A stretch of DNA of 10,989 nucleotides from JBFGFG01 sp041627475 (GTDB lineage: Bacteria; Actinomycetota; Nitriliruptoria; Nitriliruptorales; Nitriliruptoraceae), in NCBI GenBank assembly GCA_041627475.1, contig JBFKQZ010000088.1, positions 1 to 10,989 on the forward strand, written 5' to 3'. The translations under genes and the position numbers were made by a program. Below the pieces are notes generated by a model. The model ran no database searches. It was not told where the DNA came from and saw only the letters and a program-made list of their open reading frames with translations. Below, one piece after another: positions 6,878 through 10,989 of the stretch (positions within the stretch are counted from its first letter, which is position 1; each line of letters starts with the position of its first letter).

Positions 6878-6883
6878 CTCCTC
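6878..6883 (-). promoter_or_regulatory. Ribosome binding site supporting the CTG start of the hydrolase
   Basis: GAGGAG reads on the minus strand at 6883-6878, exactly 6 nt before CTG 6871-6869, in the 33-nt gap after the pabC stop. No standard start codon follows it at a usable distance in the hydrolase frame. Confidence 0.6.
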
Positions 6884-6904
6884 GCAGGTGCGCGCCCCTG
6901 CAGG

Positions 6905-7726
6905 CTAGCGCTCGGGCGGCCCGATCCCGGCCGTCCGCAGCGTTTCGGCCAGCTCGGCGCAGATCGGACCGGGGGTGCCGTCACCGACGGCCACGTCGTC
7001 GACGCTGACGACCGGCACGGCCCCGCGGACCGCGGACAGCAGGACGACCTCGTCCGCGGAGGCGAGCGCGGCCGCGCGGACCGCTGCCTCCGTCACGTGC
7101 CCGTCGCTGACGAGCACGCCGCGCGTCGTGCCGGGCAGGATGCGGCCGTCGGCGGGCGGGGTCGTCGCCACGCCGTCGTGGACCACGACGACGTTCGCGG
7201 CTGCGGCCTCCAGCACGTGGTCGTCCTCGACGAACAGTGCCGTGTCGGCGTCGGCGGCCCGGGCCGTGGCGATCGCCTGTGCCGACCATGCCCAGCTCGT
7301 CGACTTGATGGCCGCCGGCCGCCGCCCACCAGCGACCGTGACGACGCGCGACGGACCCGTCGGTGCCGGTGCCGGGCTGGCGAGGACGGCCACGGTGGGG
7401 CTGCGGGAGACGGCGCCGAAGGGGGCGTCCGGCCCGACGGCACCGCGGGTCACGACCAGCCGCAGCACGAGGTCCGGGTGGTGGGCGCCGTTGTCCTCGG
7501 CGACGTCCCGAGCCGCGCGTTCGAGGCGGGCCCGGTCGAGACCGGTGATGCCGAGCGCGCTGGCGTCGTGGCACAGCCGGTCGACGTGGAGGTCGAGGCG
7601 CTGTGGCACGCCGTCGACCGCGCGCAGCGTCGAGAACACCCCGTCCCCGAGCCGCCAGCCCGCGTCCAGCGGCGAGATCCGCGCGTCGCGCACGTCCAGC
7701 AGTCGTCCGTCGAGCCAGCAGAGCAC
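6905..7726 (-). CDS. pabC: Aminodeoxychorismate lyase (class IV aminotransferase fold)
   Basis: This 273-aa PLP enzyme is expected to convert 4-amino-4-deoxychorismate to p-aminobenzoate plus pyruvate. The class IV fold is shown by the N-terminal WLDGRLLDVRDARISPLDAG, by the RLGDGVFSTLRAVDG segment with LHVDRL (about 25-51), by the catalytic-type Lys near 141 in IKSTSWAWSAQA, and by the ADTALFVEDDHVLEAAAANV block (about 160-179), where Glu 173 is the usual PLP-nitrogen partner. A LPGTTRGVL motif follows. Branched-chain and D-amino-acid aminotransferases share this fold, but the direct position after pabB makes lyase activity by far the likeliest. The start is GTG 7726-7724, with a full GAGGAGGTG ribosome site 7 nt upstream (core at 7739-7734). 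The gap from pabB is 24 nt. Confidence 0.9.
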   Translation of the reverse strand: MLCWLDGRLLDVRDARISPLDAGWRLGDGVFSTLRAVDGVPQRLDLHVDRLCHDASALGITGLDRARLERAARDVAEDNGAHHPDLVLRLVVTRGAVGPDAPFGAVSRSPTVAVLASPAPAPTGPSRVVTVAGGRRPAAIKSTSWAWSAQAIATARAADADTALFVEDDHVLEAAAANVVVVHDGVATTPPADGRILPGTTRGVLVSDGHVTEAAVRAAALASADEVVLLSAVRGAVPVVSVDDVAVGDGTPGPICAELAETLRTAGIGPPER

Positions 7727-7750
7727 GGCTGCACCTCCTCGTTCGCGACC

Positions 7751-9136
7751 CTACGCCCCGCCGACGGCGCGCAGGAACGCCGCTGCCTTGTCGAGCGCTT
7801 CGAGGTGCTCGGCGGCCGGGTCCGAGTCGGCCACGATCCCGCCGCCGGCGCTGTAGTCGGCGGTGCCGTCCGGCCACAGCGACGCGGTGCGGATGGCGAC
7901 CGCGGTGCTCGCCCCGCCGCTGCCGAACCAGCCGAAGGACCCGCAGTACCAGTTGCGGCGGACCGGCTCGAGCCGGTCGATGATCGCCATCGACGACACC
8001 TTGGGCGCCCCGGTCACCGACCCGCACGGGAACGTCGCGCGCAGCACGTCCCCCCACGACGTCCCCGGTCGGAGCTCGCCGACGACCTCGCTGACGAGGT
8101 GCCAGACCGTGGGGTGGCGCTCGAGTGCGAGCAGCGACGGGACGCGCACGGTGCCCGGGCGGCAGACGCGTCCGAGGTCGTTGCGCTCCAGGTCGACGAC
8201 CATGACGTTCTCTGCCCGGTCCTTCTCGCTGCGCTGCAGCTCGTCGGCCGCGGCCCGGTCCCGCGCCGGATCGGCGTGACGGGCGCGCGTGCCCTTGATC
8301 GGGCGGATCGTCGCGGTGCCGCCGTCCACCTCGAGGAACGTCTCGGGCGAGGCAGAGGCGATCCCGGCGCCGCTCGTCGGCAGGACCGCGCCGTGCGGGG
8401 CGGGGCTGTGCGCGCGCAGGGCCCGGTAGAGCTGGAGCAGGTCGCCCGACCAGCGGCTGGTCAGCCGCTGGGCCAGGTTGACCTGGAACGTGTCGCCCGC
8501 GGCGATCCGCTCGAGCGCCGCCGCGACCGCCGCCCGGTGGTCCGGCGGTGGCAGCGTCGTGGTGGTGCCACGCCGCGGCGTGGGGGCGATGGTCGGCACC
8601 GCGTCGCGGGTCGCGGCCGCCAGGCGGTCGCGCAGCTGCCGCAGCTCCGCCGGGCTGCGCTCGCGGGGGAGCGGACGGTGCAGCAGCCGGGCCGACTCGG
8701 TGTCGTGGTCGACCTGGAGCACCACGTCGGCGACGACCATGTCGAGCGACGGGACGACCCGGTCGGCCACGGCGTCGGACGGCAGGGACTCCACGGCGCG
8801 GGCGGCGTCGTACGAGATGGCGCCGACGAGGCCGCCGTCCGCGCCGGGCTGGTCGGCCTCGCGGGCCGTCGTCGGGTCGAGGCCGAGCCGGTCGCAGTGA
8901 CGGTCGAGCACGGCGAAGGGGTCGGGCGTCCCGTCGGCCCCCACCGCCGGGACGATCACGCGGCCGGCCGTGCCGACGACGATCGCCGACCACCCGGTCG
9001 GCCCGGGCAGGCCAGGTTGGCTGTCGAGCCACCACGGTGTCCCGCGCAGGGCGGTCACACCGTCGACGAGCCGGTCGACGTCGATGCGGCCCTCGGGCGT
9101 GCGCGGTGGGTCGTCGAGCTCGAGGACGCGCAGCAT
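7751..9136 (-). CDS. pabB: Aminodeoxychorismate synthase component I
   Basis: This 461-aa chorismate-using enzyme adds an amino group to chorismate to give 4-amino-4-deoxychorismate for folate synthesis. The C-terminal chorismate-binding domain (about 195-455) carries PIKGTRAR at 279-286. The Lys in PIKGT is diagnostic of aminodeoxychorismate synthase, whereas anthranilate synthases have Ala there. Further motifs are SEKDRAENVMVVDLERNDLG (303-322), HLVSEVVGEL, CGSVTGAPK (371-379), NWYCGSFGWF, and a terminal GGGIVADSDP. The N-terminal about 180 residues form the less conserved domain. The start is ATG 9136-9134, 4 nt after the stop of the upstream small gene and without a good Shine-Dalgarno, so translation is probably coupled. 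The glutaminase partner PabA is not in the window and must be elsewhere or shared with TrpG. Confidence 0.94.
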   Translation of the reverse strand: MLRVLELDDPPRTPEGRIDVDRLVDGVTALRGTPWWLDSQPGLPGPTGWSAIVVGTAGRVIVPAVGADGTPDPFAVLDRHCDRLGLDPTTAREADQPGADGGLVGAISYDAARAVESLPSDAVADRVVPSLDMVVADVVLQVDHDTESARLLHRPLPRERSPAELRQLRDRLAAATRDAVPTIAPTPRRGTTTTLPPPDHRAAVAAALERIAAGDTFQVNLAQRLTSRWSGDLLQLYRALRAHSPAPHGAVLPTSGAGIASASPETFLEVDGGTATIRPIKGTRARHADPARDRAAADELQRSEKDRAENVMVVDLERNDLGRVCRPGTVRVPSLLALERHPTVWHLVSEVVGELRPGTSWGDVLRATFPCGSVTGAPKVSSMAIIDRLEPVRRNWYCGSFGWFGSGGASTAVAIRTASLWPDGTADYSAGGGIVADSDPAAEHLEALDKAAAFLRAVGGA

Positions 9137-9140
9137 CGGG

Positions 9141-9404
9141 TCAGGCCGTGGACGGCACGCTGTACTTCCGACGGAACTCGTCGACCTCCAGCTCCAGGTC
9201 GGCCTCGACCTCGGCCTGGAACTCGTCGGCCTGCGTCTGGTCGGTGAAGGTCTGGGCCCAGACGAGGTTGCCGGTCGCGGCGACCTGGAGCTGCACGTCG
9301 TACATGACCCCGTCGCTGTACCCGCCACGGGTGCGCGTCAGGACCCGGAAGTCGTTGCGGGCGACGCGGTCACCGGAGCTGTCGGAGCGAGCCGTTGCGG
9401 ACAC
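9141..9404 (-). CDS. Uncharacterised 87-aa protein at head of pab-nadB operon
   Basis: I do not recognise this protein. It starts at GTG 9404-9402 (an AAGG lies upstream) and ends 4 nt before pabB. Residues 1-14 look disordered (Ser/Asp/Arg rich). About 17-52 give a run of likely beta strands (FRVLTRTRGGYSDGVMYDVQ; NLVWAQTFTD), and about 53-80 an acidic amphipathic helix (ADEFQAEVEADLELEVDEFR). No cysteine, signal peptide or membrane segment is present. Codon use matches its neighbours, and the close coupling to pabB argues that it is a real gene. The strand-rich core followed by an acidic helix could be a small binding or interaction domain. The true start could be internal, and no function can be assigned. 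Confidence 0.7.
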   Translation of the reverse strand: MSATARSDSSGDRVARNDFRVLTRTRGGYSDGVMYDVQLQVAATGNLVWAQTFTDQTQADEFQAEVEADLELEVDEFRRKYSVPSTA

Positions 9405-9508
9405 CGGGGGGCCTTCGTCGTTCGGGAGGGGGCGCGTGCAGCGCGGGGTCGGACGGTACCGGGCCGCTCGGTAGCGTCGTTCGTCGACCGACCGGGCTGG
9501 GGATTCGC
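9405..9508. promoter_or_regulatory. Divergent spacer between pab-nadB operon and binding-protein gene
   Basis: These 104 bases must carry the promoters of both units. A TAGCGT at 9472-9477 (plus) and a TACCGT at 9458-9453 (minus) have -10-like first, second and last bases, but neither has a convincing -35 partner at 17 nt. An 8-bp palindrome CGGTACCG sits at 9454-9461. The space is too short for a cobalamin riboswitch and none is visible. Promoter positions are unproven. Confidence 0.35.
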
Positions 9509-10369
9509 GTGCACGAGACGCAGAACCCGCTCGTGTCGTTGCCCGTCGACGACTTCGGGCAGCCGGTGCGTGTCATCGGGCCGCCGCAGCGCATCGTGAG
9601 CCTCGTGCCCAACCTCAGCGAGGCGCTCTGGTACTGGGGTGTCGCGCCGCGCATGGTCGGGGTGACCGAGTGGTGCGTGTCGCCGCCGGACGGCTTCGAC
9701 CACTGCGCCCGGGTGCGCGGCACGAAGAACCCCGACGTCGAGGCGATCGCGGCACTCGACCCCGACCTCGTGATCGTGAACGTGGACGAGAACCGCGAGG
9801 TCGACGTCGAGCGGCTGCGTGCGCACGGGCTGGCGGTCTACGTCACCGCGGCGATCGACGTGACCACGGCCGCCGAGTCGCTCGGGCGGCTGGGTCGGGC
9901 CGTGCACGCGCAGGGGCCGGCGCACCACACCGCCGACCAGATCATGACCGCGATGTCGCGCCACCGGATGCGGGACGCCGGCGTGCTGCCGCGGGTGGCC
10001 GTGCCGATCTGGCGCGACCCGTGGATGGCCATCGGTCACGACACGGTCGTCGGCGAGCTGCTGGTCGAGCTCGGGTTCGACCTGGTCCCACACGCTGAGC
10101 GCTACCCCCGCGTCGAGGTGGACGAGTTCGACGACGTCGACCTCGTGCTCCTGCCCGACGAGCCCTACGCGTTCGGCGAGGATGACCGGGACGAGTTGCT
10201 CGAGCGGGTCCCGGCCCGGGCCGTGCGGCTGTTCGACGGCCAGGCCCTGACGTGGTGGGGCCCGCGGACCCCGGGCGTGATCCGCGAGCTCGCCGAGCTG
10301 CGCCGCCACCTCAGTCGCCGCGCTGCGCGCAACGCCCGCCGCCGCGCTGCCGGCACGTTCCGGACCTGA
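9509..10369 (+). CDS. BtuF/TroA-fold cobalamin or metal-complex binding protein without export signal
   Basis: This 286-aa protein has the helical-backbone periplasmic-binding-protein fold (Peripla_BP_2 type). Cobalamin-binding-type signatures are RIVSLVPNLSEAL (28-40), RMVGVTEWCVSPP (48-60), GTKNPDVEAIAALDPDLVI (71-89), and the later VAVPIWRDPWMAIG and WWGPRTPG segments. The N-terminus (GTG 9509, with GGGGA about 5 nt upstream) begins directly with a short strand region; no signal peptide or lipobox is seen. A longer in-frame ATG at 9395 would add a Gly/Arg/Ser-rich stretch that is not a signal peptide and overlaps the divergent gene's start, so I rejected it. The C-terminus is very basic (RRHLSRRAARNARRRAAGTFR). 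No permease or ATPase gene is adjacent. Similar signal-less members are known in Actinomycetota. A cytoplasmic corrinoid or metal-binding role is inference. Confidence 0.85.
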   Translation: MHETQNPLVSLPVDDFGQPVRVIGPPQRIVSLVPNLSEALWYWGVAPRMVGVTEWCVSPPDGFDHCARVRGTKNPDVEAIAALDPDLVIVNVDENREVDVERLRAHGLAVYVTAAIDVTTAAESLGRLGRAVHAQGPAHHTADQIMTAMSRHRMRDAGVLPRVAVPIWRDPWMAIGHDTVVGELLVELGFDLVPHAERYPRVEVDEFDDVDLVLLPDEPYAFGEDDRDELLERVPARAVRLFDGQALTWWGPRTPGVIRELAELRRHLSRRAARNARRRAAGTFRT

Positions 10370-10380
10370 CCCGACCCGTC

Positions 10381-10413
10381 ACGAGTTTCCTCGCGTCGTG
10401 CGAGGAGACTCGG
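10381..10413 (+). repeat. Hairpin repeat, copy 1
   Basis: The stem CGAGTTTCCTCGC (10382-10394) pairs with GCGAGGAGACTCG (10400-10412) around a GTCGT loop. This gives 13 bp with a single T-G wobble (10387 with 10407). It lies 12 nt after the stop of the plus-strand gene. No T-tract follows on either strand, so it is not a canonical intrinsic terminator. It is nearly identical to copy 2, exactly 72 nt away. Confidence 0.8.
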
Positions 10414-10452
10414 CTCGCCGCCGAATCCAGCGCGCCTGTTCCAGACCACCGC

Positions 10453-10485
10453 ACGAGTTTCCTTGCGTTGCGCGAGGAAACTCAG
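10453..10485 (+). repeat. Hairpin repeat, copy 2
   Basis: The stem GAGTTTCCTTGCG (10455-10467) pairs with CGCGAGGAAACTC (10471-10483) around a TTG loop. This gives 13 bp with one T-G wobble (10464 with 10474). Over 33 aligned bases it differs from copy 1 at five positions, all transitions. It ends 20 nt from the panB stop codon. No T-tract is present on either side. Confidence 0.8.
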
Positions 10486-10504
10486 TGGGGGAGATGGACG
10501 TCGG

Positions 10505-10989
10505 TCAGCTGCCGTAGGTGTGCTCCTCGGCGGGGTAGACCCCGTCGCGGACCTCGGTGGCGTAGGTGCTGATCGCGTCGCGCATCGCCCCGCGCAGCTG
10601 GGCATAGCGCTTGACGAACCGCGGGCTGCGGCCGTCGGTGAGGCCGAGCATGTCGTGCCACACCATGACCTGGCCGTCGGTGTCCGGGCCAGCGCCGATG
10701 CCGATGGTCGGGATCGAGAGCGCGGACGTGACGTCACGACCGATGTGGTTCGGCACTGCCTCCAGCACGAGCGAGAACGCACCGGCCTGCTCGAGCTCCT
10801 TGGCGTCGCGGATGATCCGCTGGGCGGCCTCCTCGTCGCGCCCCTGGACCCTGTAGCCACCGAGCGCGTTGACGCTCTGCGGGGTCAGGCCGAGGTGGGC
10901 CATGACGGGAATGCCGGCCTCGACGAGCCGCGCGGTGACGTCGACCATGCGGCCGCCGCCCTCGAGCTTCACCGCGTTGGCGCCGGCCT
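10505..10989 (-). CDS. panB: 3-methyl-2-oxobutanoate hydroxymethyltransferase, C-terminal part (runs off right edge)
   Basis: About 160 C-terminal residues are visible, of roughly 265-280 usual for the family. The enzyme transfers a hydroxymethyl group from methylene-tetrahydrofolate to 3-methyl-2-oxobutanoate to make ketopantoate, the first committed step of pantothenate and CoA synthesis. The fragment begins within AGANAVKLEGG and continues through GIPVMAHLGLTPQSVNALGG, YRVQGRD and FSLVLEAVPNHIG (Glu of the LE pair is the usual catalytic acid). It then shows IPTIGIGAGPDTDGQVMVWH and the closing YATEVRDGVYPAEEHTY. All are standard PanB motifs. The stop is TGA 10507-10505. The gene faces the plus-strand binding-protein gene across the hairpin repeats. 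Its folate cofactor links it in metabolism, though not in transcription, to the pab genes. Confidence 0.96.
   Translation of the reverse strand, partial: AGANAVKLEGGGRMVDVTARLVEAGIPVMAHLGLTPQSVNALGGYRVQGRDEEAAQRIIRDAKELEQAGAFSLVLEAVPNHIGRDVTSALSIPTIGIGAGPDTDGQVMVWHDMLGLTDGRSPRFVKRYAQLRGAMRDAISTYATEVRDGVYPAEEHTYGS

Noticed and set aside
6032..9247. A 1071-codon open frame on the plus strand opposite pabB, pabC and the hydrolase
   Set aside because: It lies antisense to three well-recognised genes. Its translation is a low-complexity mix of Arg, Gly, Ala, Asp and Val with no domain, as expected from G/C-rich third positions on the other strand.
9395..9508. An N-terminal extension of the binding protein from ATG 9395 that might serve as an export signal
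   Set aside because: The added 38 residues lack a hydrophobic core and overlap the start of the divergent 87-aa gene. GTG 9509 has a usable ribosome site and gives the family's normal start.
9405..9508. A cobalamin riboswitch ahead of the B12-type binding protein
   Set aside because: The spacer is 104 nt, shorter than the usual element, and I see no B12-box-like sequence or supporting helices.
10381..10485. The paired repeats as the start of a CRISPR array
   Set aside because: There are only two copies, strongly palindromic, with five differences and no third repeat or cas gene nearby. The 39-nt interval alone is not evidence for a spacer.
10381..10485. Canonical Rho-independent terminators
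   Set aside because: The stems are strong, but no run of T follows either hairpin on either strand. A non-canonical terminator role remains possible.
10252..10572. A small plus-strand open frame crossing the hairpin repeats, with repeated TSFLA...EET-like peptides
   Set aside because: The peptide similarity simply reflects the two palindromic repeats. There is no ribosome site, and the frame overlaps two real genes at its ends.

Overview
The window is very GC-rich, densely packed bacterial DNA. Its gene content (a yrbE-yrbE-mce operon, an actinobacterial-type MiaE-like ferritin-fold protein, many GTG starts, strong G/C third-position bias) points to an actinomycete-type bacterium (Actinomycetota). 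I cannot assign a genus from the sequence alone. No mobile element, rRNA, tRNA or CRISPR array is visible.

Layout from left to right. (1) Positions 1-2752, minus strand: the start of an mce lipid-import operon running off the left edge. It holds two YrbE/MlaE permeases, one complete Mce (MlaD-domain) protein and the first 32 codons of a second. Gaps are 3-4 nt and one junction is an ATGA overlap. (2) Positions 2753-3016: a divergent control region with a candidate promoter, a perfect 16-bp palindrome at its expected transcription start, a 10-bp direct repeat, and an 11-bp inverted repeat with a 28-nt spacer. (3) Positions 3017-4443, plus strand: an IclR-family regulator, coupled by a GTGA overlap to a MiaE-like ferritin-fold protein. 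(4) Positions 4440-9404, minus strand: a tight operon of an uncharacterised 87-aa protein, pabB, pabC, an alpha/beta hydrolase and nadB. It joins p-aminobenzoate (folate) synthesis to the first step of de novo NAD synthesis. The convergent transcription units at 4440-4443 share a CTAG, so both stop codons sit on the same four bases. (5) Positions 9405-9508: a short divergent spacer. (6) Positions 9509-10369, plus strand: a BtuF/TroA-fold cobalamin-type binding protein without an export signal. (7) Positions 10370-10504: a convergent gap with two near-identical 33-nt hairpin repeats. (8) Positions 10505-10989, minus strand: the C-terminal part of panB (pantothenate synthesis), running off the right edge.

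The window is mainly core cofactor metabolism (folate, NAD, pantothenate, possibly B12) plus an envelope lipid transporter with a divergently encoded regulator. I do not see an obviously new system. The items most worth a second look are the paired hairpins at 10381-10485, the probable CTG start of the hydrolase, the operator-like palindromes between mce and iclR, and the uncharacterised 87-aa gene and hydrolase embedded in the pab-nadB operon.
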